Below, one piece after another: positions 1-6,939 of a stretch of DNA of 13,066 nucleotides. The position numbers were made by a program, and so were the translations under genes. Source of the stretch: Myxococcota bacterium (lineage in GTDB: Bacteria; Myxococcota; Polyangia; GCA-2747355; JAKLHH01); NCBI GenBank assembly GCA_022710245.1, contig JAKLHH010000080.1:1-13066 (forward strand). The letters run 5' to 3'. Under the pieces are notes generated by a model. The model searched no databases and was not told the origin of the DNA. It saw nothing but the letters and a program-made list of their open reading frames with translations. The stretch's first letter is position 1. Each line of letters starts with the position of its first letter.

Positions 1-324
1 GACCTCGGTCCACTGGTGGCTCCAGACGCCGGAGCTCTCGGACTCGGTGCCCTCCTGCGTGATCTCGACCCGCACCGCGTGCGGCGCCTCGAGCCCGCGC
101 TCGACGGTGCCGTGCAGCACGGCCGGTCCAGGTCGCACGGGCGCGTCGGGGCGGTAGCGCGCCTCGGCGCTCCGCGCGGCCTGCCGCTCGCGCCGCCAGG
201 CGATCAGGGCGCCGAAGACGAGGGTGAGGAGGCCGAGCCCGCCGAGGCCGTAGACCCCGAGCACCGAGGTGAGGGTGTGCGTGTGCACGTAGGGGTCGAT
301 GGCGACGAGCTCGGGGGGAGGCAT
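1..324 (-). CDS. Membrane protein with one N-terminal helix, possible GIDE-like domain (partial, cut by left edge)
   Basis: The first 108 residues of a minus-strand gene are visible; the rest lies beyond the left edge. It starts with ATG at 324 (MPPPELVAID). Residues about 19-43 form one hydrophobic helix, followed by the basic stretch WRRERQ, so the C-terminal part is probably cytoplasmic. After an Ala/Arg/Pro linker comes VLHGTVERGLEAPHAVRVEI and then a polar, Trp-containing segment. That order, a 'GxV' strand followed by 'P...VRVE...W', loosely resembles the start of bacterial GIDE (MUL1-like) domains, which also follow a membrane helix. This is inference from a short piece. There is no Shine-Dalgarno sequence before the ATG, but a promoter is placed so that transcription would begin at the ATG itself. 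The gene is divergent from the C69 peptidase gene. The reading frame is secure; the family is not. Confidence 0.7.
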   Translation of the reverse strand, partial: MPPPELVAIDPYVHTHTLTSVLGVYGLGGLGLLTLVFGALIAWRRERQAARSAEARYRPDAPVRPGPAVLHGTVERGLEAPHAVRVEITQEGTESESSGVWSHQWTEV

Positions 325-360
325 GGCGCCATTATCGATCCCGGGCCGGCGGCAGCTCAA
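325..360 (-). promoter_or_regulatory. Sigma70-type promoter for a leaderless transcript of the gene ending at 324
   Basis: On the minus strand TTGAGC (360-355, four of six matches to TTGACA) is followed by an 18-base spacer and GATAAT (336-331, five of six matches to TATAAT). Six bases (GGCGCC) then lead directly to the ATG at 324. A start site six to seven bases after the -10 box falls on the A of the ATG, so the mRNA would be leaderless. This fits the lack of a ribosome binding site. It is a prediction from spacing and consensus. Confidence 0.55.
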
Positions 361-383
361 GGTGGAGCCACCTTGTTGCCGCC
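348..383. repeat. Long two-part inverted repeat in the divergent promoter region
   Basis: The inner arms CAAGGTGG (358-365) and CCACCTTG (368-375) are perfectly complementary around a two-base centre. The outer arms GGCGGCA (348-354) and TGCCGCC (377-383) are also perfect. Three bases separate inner from outer arm on one side and one base on the other, giving 15 pairs within 36 bases. The element overlaps the -35 box and upstream spacer of the left gene's promoter and lies 45 bases before the start of the peptidase gene. An operator bound by a dimeric regulator, or a structured leader, are both possible. Confidence 0.6.
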
Positions 384-428
384 CCGCAAATGCCCTACGG
401 TGCCGGCACTCGAACCCGGAGCCCGAGC

Positions 429-2153
429 ATGAGACACCGCCCCGCCCTCCGCCTCGCCGTCAGCCTCGCGCTGCTTCACGCCTGCACGAGCGCCAGCCCC
501 GCGCGCGCCTGCACCAGCCTCCTCGTCTCGCGGGGCGCGACGCGCGACGGCTCGACGCTGATCACCTACCTGGCCGACGCGCACACGCTCTACGGCCAGC
601 TCGTCTACACCCCCGGCGCCGTCTACCCGGCGGGGACCCAGCGCGAGGTGATCGACTGGGACAGCGGCCACCGCCTCGGCGAGATCCCGCAGGTCGCGCG
701 GACCTACACGGTGGTCGGCAACATGAACGAGCACCAGGTCTCGGTCGGCGAGACCACCTTCGGCGGCCGCGTCGCGCTCAGCAACCCCGACGGCAAGGTC
801 GACTACGGCAGCCTGATGACCATCGCCCTCGAGCGCGCCCGCACCGCGCGCGAGGCGGTCTCCGTCATCACCAGCCTCGCCGAGCGCCACGGCTACGCGA
901 GCGAGGGTGAGTCGATCTCCATCTCCGATCCGAAGGAGGTCTGGCTCCTCGAGATCGTCGGCGCTGGCAAGGGGGGCAAGGAGGGCGCGCTCTGGGTGGC
1001 TCGCCGCCTCCCCGAGGGCTACCTCAGCGCGCACGCGAACCAGGCGCGGATCCGCACCTTCCCGCGCAACGACCCGGGGACGCTCTTCTCCAAGCACGTG
1101 GTCTCCTTCGCCCGCGCCCGCGGCTGGTTCAAGGGCGCCGACCGCGACTTCAGCTTCGCCGACACCTACGCCCCGGCCACGGGCGGGAGCCTGCGCGGCT
1201 GCGAGGCGCGCGTCTGGAGCATCTTCCGCCGCGCCACCAAGAGCGCCTGGCGCTACCTCGACTGGGTCAAGGGCAAGGAGGGCGCGGAGCCGCTGCCGCT
1301 CTGGATCAAGCCCGACCGCAAGCTCGGCGTCGAGGACGCGATGGCGCTCATGCGCGACCACTTCCAGGGGACCGAGTTCTCCCTCGAGAACGACCTCGGC
1401 GCCGGGGCCTACCAGCTCCCCTACCGCTGGCGGCCGCTCTACTGGTACGCCGATCCGGCCTGCGACGCCTGCGCGAAGCAGAAGGACGCGAAGAAGAAGA
1501 AGGGCTGCCTGGCGGCGAAGCGCTGCACGCAGTACCTCAACGAGCGCTCGATCTCGACGCAGCAGACCGGCTTCTCCTTCGTCGCGCAGGCGCGCGCGAA
1601 CCTGCCGGCGCCGATCGGCGGCGTGCTCTGGTTCGGCGTCGACGACACCGCGAGCACGGTCTACGTGCCGGTCTACGCCGGCGTGCTCCGCGCGCCGCGG
1701 GCGTTCGCGGTGGGCAACGGCGACTTCAACACCTTCTCCTGGGACTCGGCCTTCTGGGTCTTCAACTTCGTCGCCAACTACGCCTACTCGCGCTACCGGG
1801 ACATGAGCGTCGACATCCGCAAGGTGCAGCAGGAGCTCGAGGGCGGCTTCCTCGCGCGGCAGGCCGAGGTCGAGCGCCACGCGCAGGTGCTCCACAAGCA
1901 GTCGCCGGAGAGCGCGCGCGAGTACCTGACCCGCTACTCCGACGAGCAGGGCCGGGTCACCCTCGAGCGCTGGCGCAAGCTGCTGACCCAGCTGCTGGTC
2001 AAGTACCTCGACGGCAACGTCCGCGACGAGCACGGCAAGCCCAAGCACCCCGGCTATCCGAAGGGCTGGTACCAGCGGCTGGTGAAGGAGCGCGGCGAGC
2101 ACTTCAAGGTGAAGAAGCTCAAGGGCGAGCTGCCGGAGGAGGAGCTGCATTGA
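429..2153 (+). CDS. Secreted C69-family peptidase (dipeptidase-like Ntn hydrolase)
   Basis: This 574-residue protein starts at ATG 429 with GGAG seven bases upstream (418-421); an in-frame ATG at 390 lacks such a site. Residues 1-27 form a signal peptide (RHRPALRLAV, then SLALL) ending in A-R-A just before Cys28. The mature protein would then begin CTSLLVSRGATRDGSTLITY, matching the N-terminal nucleophile region of peptidase family C69, in which this Cys is catalytic. Other family signatures are VGNMNEHQVSVGETT (about residues 96-110) and NERSISTQQTGFSFVAQ (about 371-387) followed by PIGGVLWFGVDD. Its likely role is cleavage of dipeptides or small peptides outside the cytoplasm. A Lys-rich piece with four Cys (residues 345, 348, 360, 366) sits just before the NERSIST motif and looks like an insertion. 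The downstream gene overlaps the stop by four bases, so the two are probably co-translated. Family assignment is firm; exact substrate is unknown. Confidence 0.9.
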   Translation: MRHRPALRLAVSLALLHACTSASPARACTSLLVSRGATRDGSTLITYLADAHTLYGQLVYTPGAVYPAGTQREVIDWDSGHRLGEIPQVARTYTVVGNMNEHQVSVGETTFGGRVALSNPDGKVDYGSLMTIALERARTAREAVSVITSLAERHGYASEGESISISDPKEVWLLEIVGAGKGGKEGALWVARRLPEGYLSAHANQARIRTFPRNDPGTLFSKHVVSFARARGWFKGADRDFSFADTYAPATGGSLRGCEARVWSIFRRATKSAWRYLDWVKGKEGAEPLPLWIKPDRKLGVEDAMALMRDHFQGTEFSLENDLGAGAYQLPYRWRPLYWYADPACDACAKQKDAKKKKGCLAAKRCTQYLNERSISTQQTGFSFVAQARANLPAPIGGVLWFGVDDTASTVYVPVYAGVLRAPRAFAVGNGDFNTFSWDSAFWVFNFVANYAYSRYRDMSVDIRKVQQELEGGFLARQAEVERHAQVLHKQSPESAREYLTRYSDEQGRVTLERWRKLLTQLLVKYLDGNVRDEHGKPKHPGYPKGWYQRLVKERGEHFKVKKLKGELPEEELH

Positions 2154-2746
2154 CGCGGTCCAACCCCTTTCGCCCGCCCGCGGCGGAGCAGGCGACGGAC
2201 CTCGCCGGTGAGCTGCCCGAGTTCGCCGCCTACAACCGCGAGCGACGCGCTCAGCTCGTGGCCGCCGCCCTGGTCGTCGTCCTCGCGACCGGGGTCGTGG
2301 CGTCGGCAGGAGCGCTGATGGCGACCGAGCGGACCTGGGGCGGCGGGATCGCCGGCGGGCTGAGCGGCCTCGCGGTCGGCGCATGGTACTTCTGGACGAG
2401 GTGGAGGCGCTCGGTGCGGCTCGGTGAGCGCGGGGTCGTGATCGGCGGAGACTGGGTGCCCTGGAGCGACGTCTTCTACCTCCGGGCCCACAGCTACGTC
2501 GAGCACGGGGGGCGCGGCATGGAGCCGCGGTCGTCACTCGTGGTCTACATCGGCTACGTGGACCAGGCAGGGCCGCGGCTCACCGCGCTCGGCGAGCGTG
2601 CGCAGGCCTGGACCCCGACCTGGCTCGGCCCTGCCGGCGCGCGGATCAGAGCGCCGCTCTCGGCTGCCGAGGAGCGCGTGATCGCGGAGCTCGAGGGGCC
2701 GCAGGCGGAGGGTGACAGCCCCGAGACCCTGCTCAAGATCAGCTGA
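2150..2746 (+). CDS. Two-helix membrane protein with PH-like C-terminal part, unknown function
   Basis: The gene starts with TTG at 2150 and overlaps the stop of the peptidase gene by four bases (TTGA). The purine-rich GGAGGAGGAG (2135-2144) ends five bases before the TTG, which decides this start. The 198-residue protein has a polar N-terminus and two hydrophobic helices (about 36-57 and 64-82) ending in the basic WTRWRRS. A soluble part follows, beginning VRLGERGVVIGGDWVPWSDV. That pattern, a Gly-rich 'L-x-E-x-G' strand followed by 'W-x-P/W-x-D-V', resembles small bacterial membrane proteins with PH-like domains. I do not recognise a function. Overlap with the peptidase gene suggests co-expression, perhaps at the membrane. 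Confidence 0.8.
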   Translation: MTRSNPFRPPAAEQATDLAGELPEFAAYNRERRAQLVAAALVVVLATGVVASAGALMATERTWGGGIAGGLSGLAVGAWYFWTRWRRSVRLGERGVVIGGDWVPWSDVFYLRAHSYVEHGGRGMEPRSSLVVYIGYVDQAGPRLTALGERAQAWTPTWLGPAGARIRAPLSAAEERVIAELEGPQAEGDSPETLLKIS

Positions 2747-2765
2747 TCGCGTCCTGGCGGAGCGC
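2737..2765. terminator. Possible bidirectional terminator between convergent genes
   Basis: The perfect 12-base palindrome GATCAGCTGATC (2737-2748) spans the stop codon of the plus-strand gene. It is followed by a small stem in which GCGTCC (2749-2754) can pair with GGAGCGC (2759-2765) with one bulged base. Only 19 bases separate the two convergent stop codons, so a shared terminator would have to be here. There is no T-tract on either strand, so this is weak. Confidence 0.3.
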
Positions 2766-4421
2766 TCAGTACCCGCTGACCTCGTAGGCGTCCGCGAGCG
2801 TGACGGTGAACGCCACCACGATGCTCTGCTTCTGCCGCGGCGCCAGCGTCAGCTGCCAGGTGAGGATGCCGTCCGTCTTGTTCCACTGCTTGGGCCGCGT
2901 CGCGTCGTCGGTGAGCTGCACGTCGATGTCGCGCGCCTGCGAGACAGGGAGGTTCTCGAGGACGCGGATCTTCTGCGTCTGCTTGCTCCAGTTGCCGACC
3001 TCGATCACGTAGCGGTGGTGCAGCCGCTTCTTCGAGCCGAAGGTCCCGGCGCCCTCGAGCTGCTCGCGCTTGACGTAGCGGCTCACCATCACCTGGCCCG
3101 TCACGCCCAGCGAGAGCGAGAAGGGCTCACCCGGCGCGCGCACCTTGCTCTCGGCGCGGCCGACGAACGCGCGGCCGCGGAAGAGCTCGATGGGCCCGGC
3201 CAGCATGGTGAAGCCGAAGGGGTTCCTCAGCGCCACCCGGCGGTAGACGAAGGGGAAGAGCTTGGGCACGGTCTCCAGCTCGTAGCTCGCGGCCACGCCG
3301 CGGCGCTCGAGCGTGACGACCACCTCGCGCCCGTCGCTCGGCACCGTCACCTTGCCGGCCGCCGTGAGCAGCATGGCGAGGCCGGGCTCGGCGGCGCGCT
3401 CCCCGCTCTGCTTGCCCGCGTCCTTGTCCGCGGCGGACTTGTACTCCGCGCCCCCGCCCGCGTCGAGGTGCTCGCGCTGCTCGAAGCGGCGGGTGAGGAT
3501 CTTGCGCGTGTCGACGGGCTTCTGGGTGGAGACGCCCATGCGCGCCAGCTCGGGCGGCGTGTTCTGCCGCTGCAGGTTCGCGGTCGAGACCGAGAGGCTC
3601 GCGTCGCGCCACTCCTCGCCGGTGCCCTGCTGCACCACCGCCTGCGCGACGAGGGTGGCCTTGCCCGAGGCCGGCTCGGTGCGGACCTGGTAGGCGATGC
3701 GCCAGGTGGCGTTCGGCACCACGTAGGAGAGCTGCACGCTCTGGCGGCCGGTGCAGCGGAGGTGCACCGTGGCGCGCAGCGTGGTGCGGCGTCGCTCCTG
3801 CTCGAGCTGCTGCAGGTCGTCGACGAGGATCGCGCGCTGACGCTGCAGCTCGCGGTGCTTCGCCGCGGCCTGCCGCGCCTTCGTGCGCGCGGCCAGCGCC
3901 TGCTGGCGGAGCAGGTCGACCGCGGCGTCCCAGCTGGCGACCGGCGGCTTCGCCCCGGTGGCCTGCCGGCCCCAGACGGTGGCGAGGTGCTGCCGCATGC
4001 TGTAGAGCTTCTGCTCGAGCGCGGCGGCGGTCTCGATCTCCGCCGTGCGGGCCACCGCCTGATCGTCGAGGGCGCGGATCTGCCGCTGCAGCTCCTCGGC
4101 GCGCGCGCGGGGGCCCGTCACCTCCTCGCGCCAGGTCACGCCGACGACGCCCCCGCCGCCGCTGGCGAGGGTGGCCCAGAGCGAGCGGGTCTCGAGGGTG
4201 GAGGGGAGGCCGGGGAACTGCGCGGCTCCCGAGGCGCAGTCGACGGTCTGGCTGCGGGTGATCTGCGCGCGGTCGCCGTAGACGACCACCGCGGAGATCG
4301 GCGTGCTCGGCGCGGCGGGCGCGGCCGTCGCCGCCGGGGTCGCGGGTGCTGGCGCCTGGCCACGGGCCAGGCCGCCGAGGAGGAGGCTGCTGCACGCGAG
4401 GAGCGCGAGTCTAGCTGTCAT
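2766..4421 (-). CDS. Exported DUF4139 (MuiA-family) protein, paralogue 2
   Basis: This 551-residue protein has a signal peptide (residues 1-22, likely cut after ARGQA) and an Ala/Pro-rich linker. A DUF4140-like N-terminal domain opens with ISAVVVYGDRAQITRSQTV (about 42-60). A helical, probably coiled-coil stretch runs about 103-212. A DUF4139-like domain covers the rest, with the family's LSYVVPNATWRIAYQVR (231-247) and GTGEEWRDASLSVST (266-280). This layout is that of the 'mucoidy inhibitor MuiA' family. Its biochemical activity is not known; a role at the envelope is likely from the signal peptide. The ATG overlaps the end of the upstream paralogue by 11 bases and has only a weak ribosome binding site, so translational coupling is likely. 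Residues about 288-345 are polar, low in hydrophobics and rich in Ala, Lys and Glu, and look like a flexible insert in the DUF4139 domain. Confidence 0.88.
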   Translation of the reverse strand: MTARLALLACSSLLLGGLARGQAPAPATPAATAAPAAPSTPISAVVVYGDRAQITRSQTVDCASGAAQFPGLPSTLETRSLWATLASGGGGVVGVTWREEVTGPRARAEELQRQIRALDDQAVARTAEIETAAALEQKLYSMRQHLATVWGRQATGAKPPVASWDAAVDLLRQQALAARTKARQAAAKHRELQRQRAILVDDLQQLEQERRRTTLRATVHLRCTGRQSVQLSYVVPNATWRIAYQVRTEPASGKATLVAQAVVQQGTGEEWRDASLSVSTANLQRQNTPPELARMGVSTQKPVDTRKILTRRFEQREHLDAGGGAEYKSAADKDAGKQSGERAAEPGLAMLLTAAGKVTVPSDGREVVVTLERRGVAASYELETVPKLFPFVYRRVALRNPFGFTMLAGPIELFRGRAFVGRAESKVRAPGEPFSLSLGVTGQVMVSRYVKREQLEGAGTFGSKKRLHHRYVIEVGNWSKQTQKIRVLENLPVSQARDIDVQLTDDATRPKQWNKTDGILTWQLTLAPRQKQSIVVAFTVTLADAYEVSGY

Positions 4422-6399
4422 GCTGCACCAGGTCCCAGTCCTTCGGCCGCACGAGCTGGAAGGAGAAGGAGAGCTTCTTCACCGAGGAGGCGCCGACCGA
4501 GCCCTTCCACAGCACCTTGCCTCGCTCGTCGGGCTTGCCGAAGCTGTCCGAGGAGAACGCCTTCACCTGCACCTTGTCGCCGTCCTTCACCGGCACCTGG
4601 TCCTCCACCTCCACCTGCACCGCGTGGCGGCGGTGGTTGGCGACCTCGAGCTGCACCGTGTAGACCGTCACGTCGTCCTTGAAGACGACGCCCTGGCTGG
4701 CGGTCTTCTGCGTCAGGTGGCGCACCACCTTGATGGCGTCGTCGACGCCGAGCGGGAGGACGATCTTCCGTCCGGGGAGCGCCGTGTTGATCCAGGTCTG
4801 CCCGGTGAACATCGCGCCCGAGAAGACGTTCGCGGGGCCGCGCAGGATCGGCTTGCCGGTGCCGTTCGTGACCGACGCGATCAGGTAGGCCGAGGGGCTG
4901 AGGCCGGGGAGGATGCGGTAGGTCGGGCTCACCGCGAAGCGCTGGCGGAGGAGCGGGACGCGCTGCTGGGCGCCCGCGCCGGCGACGGTGTGGCGGCCGG
5001 GCGCGTAGAGCGTGAAGCGGTAGCCCTCGGCGCCGGCGGACGGCGAGTCCGGGTCGACGGGCGGCGGGCGGTAGCCCTGCTCGGTCCAGGGCAGCTCCTC
5101 GGCGGGCTTCTGCGGAGCGGCCATGCCGCCGCTGGCGCGGGCGATGGCGCGCGCGGGCGGCGACGGCGGAGGGGGCGCGCCGGGCAGGTTCACGCTGGGC
5201 GACGGCTGCACGGGCGCCGGGGCGACGCTCTCGGCCATCGGCGCCGGCTTCTTCATCGGCGCGCGGCGGTCGTAGACCCGCTCCCCCTCCTCGGCTCGCG
5301 GCTTGGGCTCGGGCTTGGGCACTACCGGGCGCTCCTCGAGGCGGCGCTCCTCGTCCCTGCCCATCGGGGCGCTCGGCGAGGCCTCGGCGAGCGCCGCGCG
5401 GAGCCGCTCGATCGCGGCGTCGCGCGCGACGATCGGCGGCGGGGGCGTCCACACCCTCGCCGCCGGCTCGAGGCGCGGCCGCGGGGTCGGGGTGAAGTCG
5501 CGCTGCCGGCCGAGGGTCCAGGTCGGCAGCTCGGGGATGGCGACCAGGCTCACCGGCTGCGTGGTCGAGAAGAGCAGCTGCGCGCTCACCCAGTCCTCGC
5601 CGGTGCGCTGCTCGACGAGCGCGTAGTAGGCGGCCTCCACCGAGCGGCTGCGATGGTCGTAGCCGAGGTCGTAGGTCGGCCGCCAGCGGACCTGGCTGAC
5701 CAGGTAGGAGACGGTGACCTGGTGCTTGCCCGGCTTGCCGCGCAGGGTGGCGAGGACGCGCGGCACGGCCTCGCTGGCGGAGTAGAGGTCGAGCCCCTTC
5801 GCCTCCACCTGCAGCGTGTAGAGGGTGCGCTGCTCCTTGCGCTCATCAGCGGCCAGCGCGAGGAGGCGCGTCCGGTCCTTGCCGGAGCGCGCCTCGACCC
5901 AGGCGAGGATGCGGCGCCACGCGTCGCTGAAGAGCCCCTCGCCCGCGGCTGGCTTGCCGTCGCGCGGGACCGGCAGCGTGGTCAGGCGCAGCCCGCCGAC
6001 CAGCTCGAGCTCCGACTGCAGCACCTGGCGCTCGTCGCGGAGCGCGCGCAGGCGCTCGAGCACCGCCTCGATCTTGTCGGCGAGCTCCTTCGCCTTCGCC
6101 TGGCGCGGCAGGTGCTCGCGGGTGCGGGTCACCTCGACCCGCACGACCTCGGCGGTCTTCGACTCGACGCGCAGGCTGCCCTCGACGAGCGCGCTCGGCA
6201 GGTCGGCGACCCCGAAGGTCGCCTCTCCGGCGAGCGTGACGGTGGCGCTGCGGAAGACCCGCGCCTGCTGGCTGTAGACGACGACCCGCTCCACCTTGGA
6301 GGGGACCACGGTCGGCCCGCCCGCCGCGCCACCCGCCCCGGTGGGGACCAGGGCAGCGAGCGCCAGGCAGGCGAGCGCAAGGCACAGTCGTGGGCGCAT
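4411..6399 (-). CDS. Exported DUF4139 (MuiA-family) protein with long proline-rich insert, paralogue 1
   Basis: The start is ATG 6399, with AAGGAG (6410-6405) six bases upstream. The protein has 662 residues. Residues 1-25 are a signal peptide. SKVERVVVYSQQARVFRSATV (around 34-54) opens a DUF4140-like domain. A coiled-coil region covers about 97-133, and VSYLVSQVRWRPTYDLGYDH (about 230-249) with RTGEDWVSAQLLFSTTQPVS (265-284) marks the DUF4139-like domain. About 155 residues of Pro/Ala/Arg-rich low-complexity sequence (about 303-458, with PKPEPKPR at 361-368) then interrupt the domain. The fold resumes at YRFTLYAPGRHTV and runs to the C-terminus. It is a clear paralogue of the next gene (2766-4421), with which it overlaps by 11 bases, so the pair probably acts together. 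No enzymatic motif was seen. An untranslated region of about 540 bases with repeats lies upstream. Confidence 0.88.
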   Translation of the reverse strand: MRPRLCLALACLALAALVPTGAGGAAGGPTVVPSKVERVVVYSQQARVFRSATVTLAGEATFGVADLPSALVEGSLRVESKTAEVVRVEVTRTREHLPRQAKAKELADKIEAVLERLRALRDERQVLQSELELVGGLRLTTLPVPRDGKPAAGEGLFSDAWRRILAWVEARSGKDRTRLLALAADERKEQRTLYTLQVEAKGLDLYSASEAVPRVLATLRGKPGKHQVTVSYLVSQVRWRPTYDLGYDHRSRSVEAAYYALVEQRTGEDWVSAQLLFSTTQPVSLVAIPELPTWTLGRQRDFTPTPRPRLEPAARVWTPPPPIVARDAAIERLRAALAEASPSAPMGRDEERRLEERPVVPKPEPKPRAEEGERVYDRRAPMKKPAPMAESVAPAPVQPSPSVNLPGAPPPPSPPARAIARASGGMAAPQKPAEELPWTEQGYRPPPVDPDSPSAGAEGYRFTLYAPGRHTVAGAGAQQRVPLLRQRFAVSPTYRILPGLSPSAYLIASVTNGTGKPILRGPANVFSGAMFTGQTWINTALPGRKIVLPLGVDDAIKVVRHLTQKTASQGVVFKDDVTVYTVQLEVANHRRHAVQVEVEDQVPVKDGDKVQVKAFSSDSFGKPDERGKVLWKGSVGASSVKKLSFSFQLVRPKDWDLVQHDS

Positions 6400-6548
6400 G
6401 CTCGCTCCTTCGCGTGTCTCAGGTAACGCCGGGACCAGAGCGATCTTTCACTCGCCTGGGCTCGCCGCGCAACTTCCGGGTCGCGTCCGGCCGGAGGTGA
6501 CCGACGTGCGGCTGGAGTGGAGGAGGAGCCGGCGAGGTGAGGGGTCGT

Positions 6549-6576
6549 GCGATCGCGGGGGGCTCCCCGCCATCGC
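6549..6576. other. Stable GC-rich hairpin in the leader of the first MuiA-family gene
   Basis: GCGAT (6549-6553) pairs with ATCGC (6572-6576), and GCGGGG (6555-6560) with CCCCGC (6565-6570), around the loop GGCT. A single C-C mismatch separates the two parts, giving 11 pairs in a 28-base element. It lies about 150 bases upstream of the ATG at 6399 and has no T-tract on either side, so it is not a standard intrinsic terminator. Function unknown. Confidence 0.5.
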
Positions 6577-6611
6577 CCACGGCGGCTGGAACCGCACGCC
6601 GGGCCGCGAGT

Positions 6612-6761
6612 GCAATCCCGGGGTGCAGGTTCAACACCTGCCCTTGGGGATTGCTCACTTCTGCGCAATCGCGGCGTAGAGTCTTGAGACCTCACCCCAA
6701 GATTGCGCGCTTCTGTGCAATCCCGGCCTGCAGGCTGGAGACCTGGCCCCCGAGATTGCAC
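6612..6761. repeat. Array of three tandem palindromic units, 52-53 bp period
   Basis: Three related units have cores at 6612-6654, 6665-6706 and 6717-6759. Each starts GCAATC and ends GATTGC. In unit 1 the outer stem is GCAATCCC/GGGATTGC; in unit 2 it is GCGCAATC/GATTGCGC (6663-6670, 6701-6708); in unit 3 it is GTGCAATC/GATTGCAC (6715-6722, 6754-6761). The extra pairs of units 2 and 3 differ but remain complementary. Each unit also has an inner inverted repeat: GCAGGT/ACCTGC (6625-6630, 6636-6641), GTCT/AGAC (6681-6684, 6687-6690) and CAGG/CCTG (6731-6734, 6741-6744). The ten-base spacers share CTTCTG. The pieces between units can fold the other way (GATTGC with the next GCAATC). The pattern suggests a REP/MITE-like element or a structured RNA. 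It is not CRISPR, because the inner segments are related to each other. Confidence 0.8.
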
Positions 6762-6835
6762 GGGGCGAGCGCCGCCATCTCCGTCGAGCGAAGGTAGCGC
6801 CGACCACGACCGAGGCGATGATCGGGGCCGGGCGG

Positions 6836-6887
6836 GTGGCGAGGAGCGGGCGCCAGCGGGCGCCGTGGCGAGGAGCGGGTGCTAGCG
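6836..6887. repeat. Imperfect 23-bp direct repeat with a GGCGCC hairpin inside
   Basis: GTGGCGAGGAGCGGG occurs at 6836-6850 and again at 6865-6879, and each is followed by a related eight-base tail (CGCCAGCG, TGCTAGCG), a 29-base period. Between them GGCGCC (6849-6854) and GGCGCC (6859-6864) form a six-pair stem with a four-base loop. This lies about 80 bases after the stop of the zinc peptidase gene and might aid transcript 3'-end formation, though no T-tract follows. Confidence 0.45.
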
Positions 6888-6939
6888 CCCGAGGCGAGGT
6901 GGATCGGCGGATGAAGTCGGTCGGCGGGGAGGTGGACGC

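Larger units (their letters stand above)
6400..6939. other. Gene-free region rich in palindromes and repeats
   Basis: This is the only stretch over 300 bases without a gene. It lies between the stop of the zinc peptidase gene (6940) and the start of the first MuiA-family gene (6399). It contains the hairpin at 6549-6576, the triple palindromic array at 6612-6761, the direct repeat at 6836-6887 and a 13-base repeat AGCGCCCGAGGCG at 6884-6896 and 6942-6954, the second copy lying at the end of the peptidase gene. Open frames across the array exist on both strands but follow the repeat period, have no recognisable product and no clear ribosome binding site, and I do not call them genes. No tRNA or insertion-sequence end was seen. 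Bases 6411-6540 and 6762-6835 show nothing I can name. Confidence 0.7.

Noticed and set aside
390..428. Upstream ATG at 390 as start of the C69 peptidase
   Set aside because: It would put 13 polar residues before the signal peptide and lacks a ribosome binding site; ATG 429 has GGAG at the right distance.
429..485. Lipoprotein anchor at Cys19 of the C69 peptidase
   Set aside because: The sequence LHAC has His where small or hydrophobic residues are needed, and signal peptidase I cleavage before Cys28 fits the catalytic N-terminus better.
357..2537. Long open frame antisense to the C69 peptidase and its neighbour
   Set aside because: It has no recognisable domain, is dominated by Arg, Ala and Leu, and lies opposite a gene with clear family motifs. 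It is a by-product of high GC in third positions.
6612..6761. CRISPR array
   Set aside because: The stretches between the conserved GATTGC...GCAATC pieces have spacer-like length, but they resemble each other (shared GAGACCT, CAGG/CCTG) and are palindromic. True spacers would be unrelated. There are only two junction copies and no cas gene.
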